A stretch of DNA of 64,000 nucleotides from Paraburkholderia domus (GCF_905220705.1 NZ_CAJNAT010000003.1:490419-554418), one strand, 5' to 3'; shown: positions 19,700 to 28,440, numbered from the stretch's first letter. The notes: a model not told the origin generated them from the letters alone. Program-made: numbers and translations.

Positions 19700-19750
19700 C
19701 TAACTCCTTGAATTCTCTGGGATATGACCGGGAAAAGTAGCGACCAGCGC

Positions 19751-20041
19751 TTACTTCTGCACCACGGCCATGATGTCTTCTTCGCGCATCACGAGCAGTT
19801 CGTTGCCGTCGACCTTGACGGTCTGGCCTGCATACTTGCCGAACAGGACGCGGTCACCAACTTTCACGTCGAGTGCGATTTGTGCACCCTTGTCGTCACG
19901 CTTGCCCGGGCCGACTGCCAGAATTTCGCCTTGATCCGGCTTTTCTGCTGCGGCTTCGGGGATCACGATGCCCGACGCAGTCTTGGTTTCTTGATCCAGA
20001 CGTTTGACGATCACGCGATCATGCAAAGGACGAAGGTTCAT
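19751..20041 (-). CDS. groES: co-chaperonin GroES (Hsp10)
   Basis: 96 residues from ATG 20041 ([18 protein letters not shown]). It is the lid of the GroEL chamber. The mobile loop region [20 protein letters not shown] and the body [18 protein letters not shown] are intact. The in-frame extension to 20101 lacks family similarity. First gene of the groES-groEL operon, directly downstream of a sigma-70 promoter and CIRCE operator. Confidence 0.99.
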   Translation of the reverse strand: MNLRPLHDRVIVKRLDQETKTASGIVIPEAAAEKPDQGEILAVGPGKRDDKGAQIALDVKVGDRVLFGKYAGQTVKVDGNELLVMREEDIMAVVQK

Positions 20042-20113
20042 ACATACTCCTCTCTTGATTGAGACTGAAGAACGCTGAGAAAACCCGGCTGGCTGAGCCA
20101 ACCGGCGATGTTG

Positions 20114-20140
20114 TTAGCACTCTCGTGCAGCGAGTGCTAA
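20114..20140 (-). promoter_or_regulatory. CIRCE operator (HrcA-binding) of groESL
   Basis: Perfect TTAGCACTC, nine-base spacer, GAGTGCTAA. This is the consensus HrcA operator; it lies just downstream of the -10 box, where bound HrcA would block transcription until heat shock. hrcA itself is not in the window. Confidence 0.97.
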
Positions 20141-20168
20141 TTATATGGACGGGTGGTGACAAATTCAA
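20140..20168 (-). promoter_or_regulatory. sigma-70 promoter of groESL
   Basis: Minus strand TTGAAT at 20168-20163, a 17-base spacer, and perfect TATAAT at 20145-20140. The -10 box abuts the CIRCE element by one base. Leader to groES is about 90 bases. Confidence 0.85.
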
Positions 20169-20422
20169 GAAGGGATGTGGTGTCGATGTCGATGTCGAGA
20201 TTCGCTTAACTTCGAACTCTGTTCACTTAAGCTCGAACTTCCGGGCGGCACTCGGCCGCCGTCGCGGCAAACGATTCCCAGCAAAAACAAAAGCTTATAG
20301 CCGAATCTGCTATCCGCTATGTAGTGCGCGCAGTACGACTCAATGCTCTATCTAACTGCATTCGTTTGCGCGTGCTAGCGGCTTTCGCCACCCAGGGAAA
20401 GCCCCTATAAAAATCGCAATCA

Positions 20423-20692
20423 TCAGTCGCGCTCTGGCAGATCGAAGAACATGATGCGACCGACCGTCGCCGGCCTATCGGTCTCAATAGCCGAGACCTG
20501 AACGTAAACGTTACTGTCTTCGACCACCGTGTCGGGCCATACCGCACGCATGATGTCGTTTTTGGAAACCACGGCGTTATTGGCCTGGACAAGGAGAACA
20601 AGCACATCCATTGCCCCGCCCGCCGAGAACGGCCGGCTTCCCGTCGACATACGCCTCACGGGTTTCAACGGAGACGTCGACATTTCCGACAC
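20423..20692 (-). pseudogene. fragment of an OmpR/CadC-type winged-helix regulator
   Basis: An 89-codon reading frame whose middle (AMDVLVLLVQANNAVVSKND then IMRAVWPDTVVEDSNVYVQV) is the winged-helix DNA-binding domain found at the N-terminus of large TPR- or ATPase-linked regulators. After VSAI the sequence departs from the family (normally RKxLG and the rest of a protein several hundred residues long), and the usual N-terminal beta-strands are scrambled. I read this as a decayed fragment rather than a working gene. The stretches 20169-20422 and 20693-20973 around it contain no gene I recognise. Confidence 0.55.
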
Positions 20693-20973
20693 GCGTCATT
20701 GCCAGCCCCCATGCGTTGGATGTGCACGCTCAATTCAGCGCAATATTGAATTGACCGCCGTTTGATTTGTGGAACCGACCTGGCGCCAAAGTCGCGCTTG
20801 CTGAGAACAACGGTGGACAGCTTGCCGGAGACTCCGCCGTCGCGCTGGTGACCATTCTTTCGACGTAGTCGTTCCTACGAAGATCAACGGATGTGGAGTG
20901 ACAGATTGTGTAGCTGTGCATGATCTGTCCGCCTGGCCCAACGTCCTGCGAATTAACTTGCATCCTGGATAAA

Positions 20974-20993
20974 TACTGTATAAATTCACAGTA
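20974..20993 (+). promoter_or_regulatory. LexA-type SOS box 1
   Basis: TACTGT, eight AT-rich bases, ACAGTA: both six-base arms match the gamma/beta-proteobacterial LexA consensus (CTGT-N8-ACAG). It overlaps a plausible -10 hexamer TATAAA (20979-20984), with TTGCAT at 20958-20963 as a possible -35 (15-base spacer, short). Confidence 0.8.
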
Positions 20994-21011
20994 CTGTTTT
21001 TATATACAGGA
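20992..21011 (+). promoter_or_regulatory. LexA-type SOS box 2, abutting box 1
   Basis: TACTGT, eight A/T bases, ACAGGA. It shares two bases with box 1, and its right arm merges with the AGGA ribosome-binding site of the gene starting at 21018. Two tandem boxes suggest tight, cooperative repression. Confidence 0.75.
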
Positions 21012-21017
21012 TCGGTC

Positions 21018-21299
21018 ATGAACCAGCTCATCCGCATCTTGAACGACGGTGACCGCGAAACGCTTGCGTGGTTGTGCAAGCATGTCGGAGACGTGCGCGT
21101 GGCTGCTGCTGCGCGACATCTGGGAGGCAACGGCAAACCGTACGTGTCCGCTGTGTGCCGCTATCTCGGCGTACGTCCACCAACGCCCCATCAACATAGC
21201 CGGCCTGTTGAAGACTGCACGGTCGGCGATAACTATCTTGCCCAGATCCGCCAGTTGTTGGCACAGCGAAACCAAGCATTGTTGAAGCATCAACTTTGA
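21018..21299 (+). CDS. small putative DNA-binding protein of unknown function, SOS-box controlled
   Basis: 93 residues from ATG 21018, with AGGA seven bases upstream. It begins MNQLIRILNDGDRETLAWLC. The middle, DVRVAAAARHLGGNGKPYVS followed by AVCRYLGVRPP, looks like a helix-turn-helix; the C-terminal third (LAQIRQLLAQRNQALLKHQL) is predicted helical. No family I can name. Its promoter region carries two abutting LexA-type boxes, so it should be induced by DNA damage. Followed after 28 bases by a second unknown gene with its own good ribosome site, so the two probably form an operon. Surrounded by gene debris on both sides. Confidence 0.7.
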   Translation: MNQLIRILNDGDRETLAWLCKHVGDVRVAAAARHLGGNGKPYVSAVCRYLGVRPPTPHQHSRPVEDCTVGDNYLAQIRQLLAQRNQALLKHQL

Positions 21300-21327
21300 T
21301 GCTGCGAGTCTTCAGGAAGATAACCGT

Positions 21328-21732
21328 ATGACTAACGAGCCTGGTCTTGATATGGATGTCCACGACGTCAATCCTGTCGCCCTCGAACGCGCACTCCGCA
21401 GCGCGTCGCTCGACCTCCAGCAGATCATTGCCACAGTCGCAGGTCGTTACCTCGACAATGGCCGTCACCGCTACTCAAGTGGCGCGCAATTGCCGACCTG
21501 GCGCACGCTGCTGACAATCGATGAACAGGTCTTTGAGAATCGGGGCTTCCGGGCGAGGCACAACGAGACAGTACGCTCGACGTTTGTCCGGTTTGAGGAC
21601 AGTCGTTTGTCCGGAATGGATCTCGACGAGCCCGTCGACTGGCGACGTGACGACGACAACTTGCCAGCCGTGTACCTGCTCGTGCGCGCACTGGTACAGG
21701 CCGACGCTACCGATGTGGCTACACAGGACTAG
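21328..21732 (+). CDS. uncharacterised protein, second gene of the SOS-box unit
   Basis: 134 residues from ATG 21328, with AGGAAG about eight bases upstream. It begins MTNEPGLDMDVHDVNPVALE. Acidic overall, soluble, with no signal peptide or membrane segment. Recognisable pieces are LQQIIATVAGRYLDNGRHRY, LPTWRTLLTIDEQVFENRGF and a C-terminal NLPAVYLLVRALVQAD helix, none of which I can assign to a family. Likely co-transcribed with the small HTH-like gene upstream and therefore under the same LexA-type control. Confidence 0.65.
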   Translation: MTNEPGLDMDVHDVNPVALERALRSASLDLQQIIATVAGRYLDNGRHRYSSGAQLPTWRTLLTIDEQVFENRGFRARHNETVRSTFVRFEDSRLSGMDLDEPVDWRRDDDNLPAVYLLVRALVQADATDVATQD

Positions 21733-21855
21733 CGCGCCAACATCGACCGTTAGCCGTTATATTTTTGAATGCGCTCCAGAAAGTTCAAAGTTAAACGAAC
21801 CAAACTCCAGATAGTTCCAACTGAAGTGAGCCGCAGGTTCAGAGTTGGCTGAGCG

Positions 21856-22360
21856 TCACGCCCTACATCCGACCTCGACGAGGCCTCCGGTTTCGTAGCG
21901 TGCGCCATGTCCGCTGTACGCGTCCGCCTGCAGGTAACCTTTGTACTTCTGCAGGCACCGCAGCGGATGCGAACCGGAGCGCGATTCCGCGAACTCGAAC
22001 ACGACCGCCGGCGGGTGGTCGACCCAGACACCGTTCTCCTCGCGTTGGCCGGCGCCAAGATAGCCCCATAATCGCGCGGTACGTGTCGCCGTGCGACCCT
22101 TATCGAGCAACTGCAGCGTCGTCGTGTCATCCACGTGCATGCGGGGGGCCTGCAACTGGTAGCCCGCAGCGGTAGCGGCCGCACTTCGAGCAACTCAGCC
22201 GCCGCCAGCTTCCATTCGCACAGCGTTGCCGGGGCAGGTGCGCACCACGTCGTGCATAGCGCATCTCCTGCCGGTTCAAAGGCAGGTGATCGACGTAGGT
22301 GTTGACCAAAATGTTAGCCAGCAGGCTCGCGCTCGCATTGATCTTCGGCCGAAGACGACA
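21856..22360 (-). pseudogene. IS66-family transposase (tnpC) fragment
   Basis: Minus-strand reading gives, in order, ASLLANILVNTYVDHLPLNR then QEMRYARRGAHLPRQ in one frame, and RMHVDDTTTLQLLDKGRT, TARLWGYLGAG, PPAVVFEFAESRSGSHPL and YKGYLQADAYSGHGARYETG in another. This is the IS66 transposase core, including the first catalytic Asp (HVDDT) and the QADAY segment. A frameshift lies around 22160-22250 and both protein ends are missing; the frame stops at VGCRA where HARR would follow. No inverted repeats or tnpA/tnpB partners were seen. Confidence 0.8.
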
Positions 22361-22406
22361 TTGTCAGGTTCGAGGAAAACTACAAACGCATACCTTCATG
22401 ACGCGC

Positions 22407-22860
22407 TCAGTCTTTACGCCGGGCGTTGCCCACGTTGGCGTAGCGTGCCTTCCATTCTTCCTGACCCTCGTTGCATGCGGCAGGGACATTAGCGGGCCGC
22501 GTGGAAACAGCAATGCTGTTCTGATGCGCACGGTCACCGAAGTTCGCCATTAGCCGGTAAAGCGTCGCCCGCGAGATCTCAAGCTCGCGGGCTGCGTGTA
22601 GTGACCGGCCGCGCGGCGGACGCGGTTCACAAGTTCGCGAACATTGCCAGGCCAGCTATGCGCACACATCGTCTTGATCGCTTCGTCGGAGAATCCGCGG
22701 ATCTGATGAGTGGCGTCGGAACGGCATTTTTCCAGCATGTGATACGCGAGTGCCTCGATATCCTCACCGCGCTCCCTGAGCGGCGGTTCCGCAATGCGCA
22801 GCACACCGGCAAGTCGATATAGCGTATCGGTCGCTGTCGGTTCCAAACCGCACGGAACAA
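22407..22860 (-). pseudogene. sigma-54-dependent (NtrC-type) activator, C-terminal fragment
   Basis: Minus strand encodes LYRLAGVLRIAEPPLRERGE, DIEALAYHMLEKC, IRGFSDEAIKTM and HSWPGNVRELVNRVRRA, the end of an AAA+ sigma-54 activator domain. In a shifted frame this is followed by ARELEISRATLYRLMANFG, the Fis-type HTH, ending at a stop at 22407. The GAFTGA-containing N-terminal part of the AAA+ domain and any sensor domain are missing, and the frame is broken near 22590, so the gene is dead. The remaining stretch 22861-23052 contains no convincing gene. Confidence 0.75.
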
Positions 22861-23052
22861 GTCACTCGATCATGTTATACGGAGAAGAAATGGAACAACA
22901 CGTGACGGGAGCGAGCGCCCGGAAGAGCGTGACCACAGAGTGCAACACTAACGCATGCGTAGCACGTGGTATGCGCGGAGTGCCAATTTGCGCCAGATCG
23001 CGCAAGTGAGCTAGTAACAAGTCAACCGGCCTGTCCAACATAGGGAGTTTCT

Positions 23053-23679
23053 GTGCGGCTGCTATCTTATATAACCAATTTCGGCGATCCGTACCTGACA
23101 TCGCTCCTCGCCGGAGTCATCATATTGTGGCTTGCAGCGACGCGGGCGTGGCGACCACTGCTTGCCTGGACGAGCTGTTTTAGTGTCGGGGTATTGGCCG
23201 TGGCAGCAAGCAGGCTTGCCCATGCAGGATGGGGAGTCGAAATCTCTGCACTGAACTTTGCGGTCATCAGTGGTCATTCCATGCTGGCCAGCGCAGTCTA
23301 TCCAACGACTTTTGGCCTCTGCGCGACTCAGGCAAAACCACGCACTGCCAGGCTGGCTTACCTGCTCGGCTTCGCTTGCGCATTGGCGATCGGCGTGTCG
23401 CGGGTCCTCCTGGGCTTCCATTCAACTGCCGAAGTCGTGACCGGGTGGCTGCTCGGCACGCTTATCGCGGGCATGACATGCAGCCTGATGTCTCGGTCAC
23501 GTGTCCGCACCTTTTCAGTCGGGAAGTTTTCGATGCACGACTCCACGCCGTTCGCAGCGACCGCAATGGCGCTCATCGTGATTTGTCACGGCAAGATCGT
23601 GCCCGTTTCCAACTGGATCGACAGCAACGCGTCCGAAGTGACGCAATGGAGCAAACCGCAAGCGGTTGAAACTCGCTAG
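23053..23679 (+). CDS. PAP2-family membrane phosphatase
   Basis: 208 residues from GTG 23053, supported by AGGGAG seven bases upstream. Multi-pass membrane protein with hydrophobic helices near residues 15-30, 36-52, 105-120 and 135-150. PAP2 signatures: VISGHSMLAS and GVSRVLLGFHSTAEVVTGW, giving the catalytic histidines; the first motif (KxxxxxxRP) is not obvious. Family members dephosphorylate phosphatidic acid, undecaprenyl pyrophosphate or similar lipid phosphates at the periplasmic face. Near a polysaccharide locus, recycling of undecaprenyl pyrophosphate is one possibility, not shown. The C-terminal 45 residues are polar and atypical. Confidence 0.85.
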   Translation: MRLLSYITNFGDPYLTSLLAGVIILWLAATRAWRPLLAWTSCFSVGVLAVAASRLAHAGWGVEISALNFAVISGHSMLASAVYPTTFGLCATQAKPRTARLAYLLGFACALAIGVSRVLLGFHSTAEVVTGWLLGTLIAGMTCSLMSRSRVRTFSVGKFSMHDSTPFAATAMALIVICHGKIVPVSNWIDSNASEVTQWSKPQAVETR

Positions 23680-24016
23680 ACAGACCCGCGGCACCGACCG
23701 CTTTCGGTACAGGGGAGATCTTTTCGTCTGTGACGGGGTCAAGGCATTGTGCAGACAGATTGGTCCGGACACGGGGTGTCACGGTTGCCTGGCTTCTCCG
23801 ACGTAAAACGCATGCGAATATGTCGTGATTCGACTGCAGAATGGCGTTTTCGCGCGCTATGCGGCGCATTCTGCCGACGAGACCCAGTGTTACGCTCAAG
23901 CAAGAAGCCTTCGCGGCAGTGAGCCGCCGTTCAGCGGCAGACTCAGCAGCCATCAGAACATACCGCGAAGCGCGATTGCCGGCGAACGGCGAAACATCGC
24001 TGCGGGAGCGACTGCG
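23680..24016. other. intergenic region without recognised gene
   Basis: 337 bases between the PAP2 gene and the next open frame. Short frames exist on both strands but show no family resemblance or ribosome sites. An 11-base inverted match around AATGGCG and CGCATT (23840-23873) is the only structure noted. It probably carries the promoter for 24017. Confidence 0.3.
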
Positions 24017-24619
24017 ATGAGAATCAGAACATATACAGCGTTGACGCTATGGGTGTTTAGCAGTGCTGCCATCGCATGGCAGCCGGTCACCTATCCCATC
24101 CGAAGTCAAAACGCTTATCAGCGCAGCATCGACAACGCGATGTGCTACGCCACGGCCAACAAGCAGACCAAGGTCAACATGGCGCACGAATCGCAGCTTC
24201 CGCCGCGCCAACCAGCGGCCACCAAAACGTCGTCGACCGGTGCGCCGTCGCGGCCACCCTTGCCGTCCAGCAGTTTTTCAGCGACCCCGCCGGGCACGAG
24301 CATGCCAGCGGCCGCATCCGGTGCAAGCGTGCCCGCCGTGAGTACAACGACGGCCAAGGCAACGACCGCGGCGGCGACGAAGACGGCAAGTTCGACCACG
24401 GCTACGAACGCGACCGCAACGACCGCGGCGGCTACGCCGGCATCGGCAACCATCGCAGATAACGGCGCCTCGGAGACAGCAGCGGCGGGCGCTGCGCCGA
24501 CAGCATCGGCATCTGGCGTGAAGCTGCCGCCCTTGCCGGCACCCGAACCGCCAATGACACAGTACTGGGCCGCGTGGGGCGCGTGCATGCAGGCTCGGGG
24601 TTACGTCGTCACACAGTAA
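24017..24619 (+). CDS. exported Ala/Thr-rich protein of unknown function
   Basis: 200 residues from ATG 24017 (MRIRTYTALTLWVFSSAAIA), a convincing signal peptide with cleavage after AIA. The mature part has a conserved-looking start (QRSIDNAMCYATANKQTK), then about 100 residues of low-complexity Ala/Thr/Ser/Pro, then a C-terminal block PPMTQYWAAWGACMQARGYV with a second Cys. The two cysteine-containing ends may form a disulfide-linked cap around a flexible linker. The W..CM..RGY ending is common in small periplasmic or lipoprotein-like proteins. Function unknown. It precedes the zinc-ribbon gene by 80 bases, in the same direction. Confidence 0.75.
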   Translation: MRIRTYTALTLWVFSSAAIAWQPVTYPIRSQNAYQRSIDNAMCYATANKQTKVNMAHESQLPPRQPAATKTSSTGAPSRPPLPSSSFSATPPGTSMPAAASGASVPAVSTTTAKATTAAATKTASSTTATNATATTAAATPASATIADNGASETAAAGAAPTASASGVKLPPLPAPEPPMTQYWAAWGACMQARGYVVTQ

Positions 24620-24699
24620 TCCCGCTTGCCAGCCTCGTTGCGGTGCCTCGTTTTTCTTGATTGTGGCGCCGGCATTCGACGCCCATTTGCGAAACGGCA

Positions 24700-25704
24700 A
24701 TGCTTAGCGACGTTAATTCAGATCAGCATGATTACCCCCAATGCGAGCACTGCGGTGCGCCGCTAGCCGGCCGCTTTACGCCGTGCCCCCAATGCAACGC
24801 GCGTCCGGTTGATTCGTTCGGCGCGCGCATCACGCTTCCACCACCCCTGAAAGTCCCGCTGGAAAACACCCAGCCGATGCTGCCCGCCCGGCTGATCACG
24901 CCACGCATCTGGCGCCCTTCCTCAAGAGAGTTAACCGATCCGTACGCCGTCACCAAAGAGTCGCCGGTCACCGCCCCCGTCTCGCAGAGACTGCGCCAGC
25001 CTCTCGTGCTGGGCGCGTCGGTGGTGATCGTAGCCTCCGCCGTCTACCTGGGCTTCATCCACAGCAACGATTCGGTCGACGGCACCCCGATCGCGGTATC
25101 CGGCAAGGTGAAAAGCCAGAACGCCAAACCGCCAGTTGCGGTTGCTCAGCGGTCGCTGCCTGCGTTCGTCGCGCAACGGCCGGTGAGGCCCACACCCGTG
25201 CGAACGCCTCCTACCCCGCCACCGCCGTCTACGCTGCCGGCGCCAGGCCGCACGGTGACCGCATCGGCCGAGGCAAAGCACAATCCGGGCGGCCAGACCA
25301 GCAAGCCGCCCGACAAACCTCGCGTGGATGCCTCGAAGCAGATGAGAGCCGCCCGCGCCAATCTGCAACAGAACAATCTGTCTGCGACGAAAGCGCGCCT
25401 CGCGGCGGCCATCGCGGTACAGCCGGACAACCCCGAGGCGCTGCGCTTGCGCGCAGCCGTGGCCGAGCGTGAACAGCAGCGGGACGCGCTACTCAGCATA
25501 GCGCGCGGTTGTGGCTATATCGCGCGATGGGCGTGCGTCTGGCACAAGGCCGGCGACGCGCTGCAGCTCGATTCGAGCAGCAAGGAAGCCCAGCTTCTTG
25601 TCTCGCTCGCCTTGCGCGAGTCCGAACTGGCGAGCTCGTGGCCGCCGGCATCCGCGCCCGAGGCCACACCCGAAGAGCGCAGTATCGCCATCAGCCACCA
25701 TTGA
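24700..25704 (+). CDS. zinc-ribbon, single-TM protein with Pro-rich linker and helical repeat domain
   Basis: 334 residues from ATG 24700. N-terminal zinc ribbon with CEHCGAPL and CPQCNARP (residues about 15-35), one membrane helix (PLVLGASVVIVASAVYLGFI, about 105-125), a Pro-rich linker (PTPVRTPPTPPPPSTLPAPG), then a TPR-like helical segment (ASKQMRAARANLQQNNLSAT ... VQPDNPEALRLRAAVAERE). The predicted topology is zinc ribbon in the cytoplasm and repeat domain in the periplasm. No enzyme motif. It converges on the glycosyltransferase at 25753. Function unknown; the architecture suggests an envelope-associated scaffold or sensor. Confidence 0.75.
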   Translation: MLSDVNSDQHDYPQCEHCGAPLAGRFTPCPQCNARPVDSFGARITLPPPLKVPLENTQPMLPARLITPRIWRPSSRELTDPYAVTKESPVTAPVSQRLRQPLVLGASVVIVASAVYLGFIHSNDSVDGTPIAVSGKVKSQNAKPPVAVAQRSLPAFVAQRPVRPTPVRTPPTPPPPSTLPAPGRTVTASAEAKHNPGGQTSKPPDKPRVDASKQMRAARANLQQNNLSATKARLAAAIAVQPDNPEALRLRAAVAEREQQRDALLSIARGCGYIARWACVWHKAGDALQLDSSSKEAQLLVSLALRESELASSWPPASAPEATPEERSIAISHH

Positions 25705-25752
25705 ACGCGACGCGCACGGTAAGCGAAATCTTGCCAGGGTGGTCAGGGTGAA

Positions 25753-26835
25753 CTAACGGGCCGGTACAGCCAAACGACGACTGACCTGATGCGCGATCGC
25801 CCGATAGCGCGCCGCCGTATCCCTGAGCGTGAGGCCGGCAAGCGGGCGTTGCGCCCGCGCCTGCCCTAGCGCCGCGACAACAGCCTCCGCATAGCACGGC
25901 ACATCGTCTGTATCGACCAACTGCACGCCGGGAAATCCACTCGCAAACGCAAACGACGGAATCTTGCTCGCGACGATCGGAATCCCGGAGGCCAGTGCTT
26001 CGAGAAACGCCACGCTATGCGCCTCGCAGCGCGAGGGCATGACGAACACGTTCGACTCCGACAGCACGCTCGCCACGTCGGAGCGCGGCCCCGCCACCAC
26101 GACACGGTCCACGAGTTCCAACTTCCGCACGAGGTGGATAACCGCGCGCTGGTAATCCGGATCCTCGACCACGCCGTACAGTAAGAGGCGCGCGTCTGCC
26201 ACCCGCTTGAGCACCTCGCCGAAGGCATGCACCGTCAGAAGCTGATTCTTCACCGATGCATACCGCCCGATCTGCACGACTTGCGGCGCCCGGCCGCTAC
26301 ACCCGGCGCCGTCGGTAAACGCGAAACGACCGAGGTCGACACCGTTGGGCACCACGGTCATGGAAGGATGCGGCCCGATGGTCTGCACGTAGTCCATCAC
26401 CCCTTGCTGGGATACGCCGATCACGACGCGGGCACGTCCAGACAGCATATGCTCGATGCGCCGGAACAATGGCCGCTCGAAGTCGTTGATCGCCGAATGC
26501 ATGACGTACACGACCGGCGTGCGCAGCGGCAACGCGCGCGCATAAAACGAAGGAATCGTCGCGTGCGCGAAAATCACGTCCGGGCGAAATCGCCGCACCG
26601 CGAAGAACAGATTCCACAGTTTGCCGGCGATGCGTTTGCGCCGCTGCGGAAACCAGCACTGCACGCCGTGCCGCTGCAGTTCGTCCTGCAAGGGCAGGAA
26701 TTCGGCATGCGCCGGTAGCAGCGAGGCCACGCACACCGCCATGCCCTCGGCGCCTTGATCGATAGCCAGGTCCTTCGCGAGAACTTCGGCGCCCGACAAA
26801 CGCGGCGCCAGAACCAGATGTAAAACACGCATCAT
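25753..26835 (-). CDS. GT4-family glycosyltransferase
   Basis: 360 residues from ATG 26835, which overlaps the flippase stop (ATGA). GT-B fold retaining glycosyltransferase: N-terminal VLHLVLAPRLSGAEVLAKDL, sugar-nucleotide region VVPNGVDLGRF, and the C-terminal PSRCEAHSVAFLEALASGIP containing the EX7E-type motif. It would add one sugar to the lipid-linked repeat at the cytoplasmic face. It is clearly paralogous to the gene at 56183-57268 (shared blocks APRLSGAEVL, NDFE, GVSQQ, PNGVD, FLEALASGIPIVAS, FASGF). Donor and linkage unknown. Confidence 0.88.
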   Translation of the reverse strand: MMRVLHLVLAPRLSGAEVLAKDLAIDQGAEGMAVCVASLLPAHAEFLPLQDELQRHGVQCWFPQRRKRIAGKLWNLFFAVRRFRPDVIFAHATIPSFYARALPLRTPVVYVMHSAINDFERPLFRRIEHMLSGRARVVIGVSQQGVMDYVQTIGPHPSMTVVPNGVDLGRFAFTDGAGCSGRAPQVVQIGRYASVKNQLLTVHAFGEVLKRVADARLLLYGVVEDPDYQRAVIHLVRKLELVDRVVVAGPRSDVASVLSESNVFVMPSRCEAHSVAFLEALASGIPIVASKIPSFAFASGFPGVQLVDTDDVPCYAEAVVAALGQARAQRPLAGLTLRDTAARYRAIAHQVSRRLAVPAR

Positions 26836-28085
26836 GGAATCCTTGCGGCCAGCGTCCTGAACAGCATCCACGCCGCGGCGCAGCCAAGGCCAACGGTCAT
26901 CGACCAGGCAATGCCCGTCACGCCCCACCAGTGAACCGCCGGAGGCACGCTGACCAGCAGCACGACAACCTGAATCAGCGACGCATGCACGGTTGCCTTC
27001 GCATCACCCACCGCGCGCAGATAAGCGACCAGCACGGCGATCAACGCGCCGATCGCCATATTAATCACCAGAATTCTGAACAACGGCACCGCAGGCAACC
27101 AGGCCGCGCCGAGAATCAGCGAGAAGAGCGGCTCGGCGATCAGTCTCAGCACCTCGACGAACGCCGCCAGCCCCACCGCGATCACGAGAAGGTAGATCTT
27201 GATGAGCCGCGATGCCGACTGCGGATTCCGGCGATGACGCGCTGCAAAGGTGGGGAAGAGGTATTGCGACATGGCGATCGCGGCGTCGGCAAGCAGCATC
27301 TGCGCGAGCCGCGACGACATCTGATAGCCGCCCAGTTGCGCCGGGCCGAGCAGTTTGCCGACCACGACCTTGTCGAACTGGTTGAGCAGCAGATTGACCA
27401 CGCTGCTCGCCCAGATCCACCGACTGAAACCCACGTAATGACCGATGCCCGACCAGACCGCGCGGATCGGCGGGCGCGGTTTCATCGTCGCCCAGGTCAG
27501 CGTGCTTTTCAGGCTTTCACCGGCCACGAGGCCGATCAGCACCGAGGCCGCACCGGCGCCGAAATACGCGAGCGCCAGACCGACCGAGCAATCGACGAAT
27601 GACGCCGCCACCTCGACGCCGGCAATATGCTGGAAGCGCCGCTCGCGCTGCACGAGGTAGTACGTGGGCGATGCCAGACCACGCAAGAGCGGCAGTAGCG
27701 CGGCGAGCTGAATCAGCACCAGTGAGCCGTTCAGATGAAACTGGCTGCTCAGCAATGGCGCGAGCGCGACCAGCAGCAGTGAGATGAGCACGCCGCGCGC
27801 GGTGAGCGTCGTCCACACGGCGCCGAGTTGCGAGCGCGTCGGAGGATGTTCGCCCTGAATAACCGCTTGCGCGAGACCCGTGTCCGATAATGCCTCCGCA
27901 ATCGCCACCGCGAGCAAGGCCACGCTCACGCTGCCGATTGCCGCCGGCCCGAGCATCCGGCCAATCGCAAGAAATTTGATCGCTACGAGTCCACGCACGG
28001 CGAACTGCTGCAACAGCACCCACGTCGCTGCGCTCGCGCCGAAGCTGGTCGCCATCGAGAGCGCCGGAAGCCTGATCGCCCGCAA
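26832..28085 (-). CDS. wzx: Wzx-like polysaccharide flippase (MOP superfamily)
   Basis: 417 residues. I choose TTG 28085 because GGAG lies eight bases upstream; an ATG at 28055 lacks a ribosome site. About 12 membrane helices are visible by eye. Characteristic pieces: FLAIGRMLGPAAIGSVSVAL, LASPTYYLVQRERRFQHIAG and NQFDKVVVGKLLGPAQLGGY, as in PST-family flippases. It moves undecaprenyl-linked repeat units across the inner membrane for Wzy polymerisation. It overlaps the following glycosyltransferase gene. The 360-base gap upstream (28086-28445) has no other gene. Confidence 0.88.
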   Translation of the reverse strand: MRAIRLPALSMATSFGASAATWVLLQQFAVRGLVAIKFLAIGRMLGPAAIGSVSVALLAVAIAEALSDTGLAQAVIQGEHPPTRSQLGAVWTTLTARGVLISLLLVALAPLLSSQFHLNGSLVLIQLAALLPLLRGLASPTYYLVQRERRFQHIAGVEVAASFVDCSVGLALAYFGAGAASVLIGLVAGESLKSTLTWATMKPRPPIRAVWSGIGHYVGFSRWIWASSVVNLLLNQFDKVVVGKLLGPAQLGGYQMSSRLAQMLLADAAIAMSQYLFPTFAARHRRNPQSASRLIKIYLLVIAVGLAAFVEVLRLIAEPLFSLILGAAWLPAVPLFRILVINMAIGALIAVLVAYLRAVGDAKATVHASLIQVVVLLVSVPPAVHWWGVTGIAWSMTVGLGCAAAWMLFRTLAARIP

Positions 28086-28411
28086 GCTGTATCTCCGTCG
28101 AATCGGCGCGCCGCTGAGTCGGCCACACGCAGCGATTCAACGCATCGCTGCGTACGCCGCCGGCGCATAAATAGTTAGGTTGCACCAGCAAGCTGGCGAG
28201 CTTTTTCATTGCTGCTATGCACGACCTTACCGCGAGAGAATCGGCGACAACCGCCATCAGCTAGGCCCGTTCAGCCGAACCCATTGCGCGCTAGTACGTT
28301 TAGCCACAGAACGGGTCAAATAGACAGGTCCGCTCGCGCCGCCGATGCTAACGTTGTTCAGCTAGCGCGCCCGAAGGCAGGCGGGGTGAGCGTGCTCTTC
28401 CGCAACGCATT

Positions 28412-28440
28412 CGACCACTGACGACCACTGACGACCACTG
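28412..28440 (+). repeat. three tandem copies of a 10-bp unit before a glycosyltransferase start
   Basis: CGACCACTGA repeated three times (last copy lacks the final A), ending five bases before the ATG at 28446, where a ribosome-binding site should be. Copy-number change here would alter the 5' leader of the gene. Confidence 0.7.

Noticed and set aside
22890..23009. 39-codon plus-strand frame with a GGAG-like site (starts MEQHVTGASARK)
   Set aside because: Short, composition not protein-like, next to pseudogene debris; not enough support.
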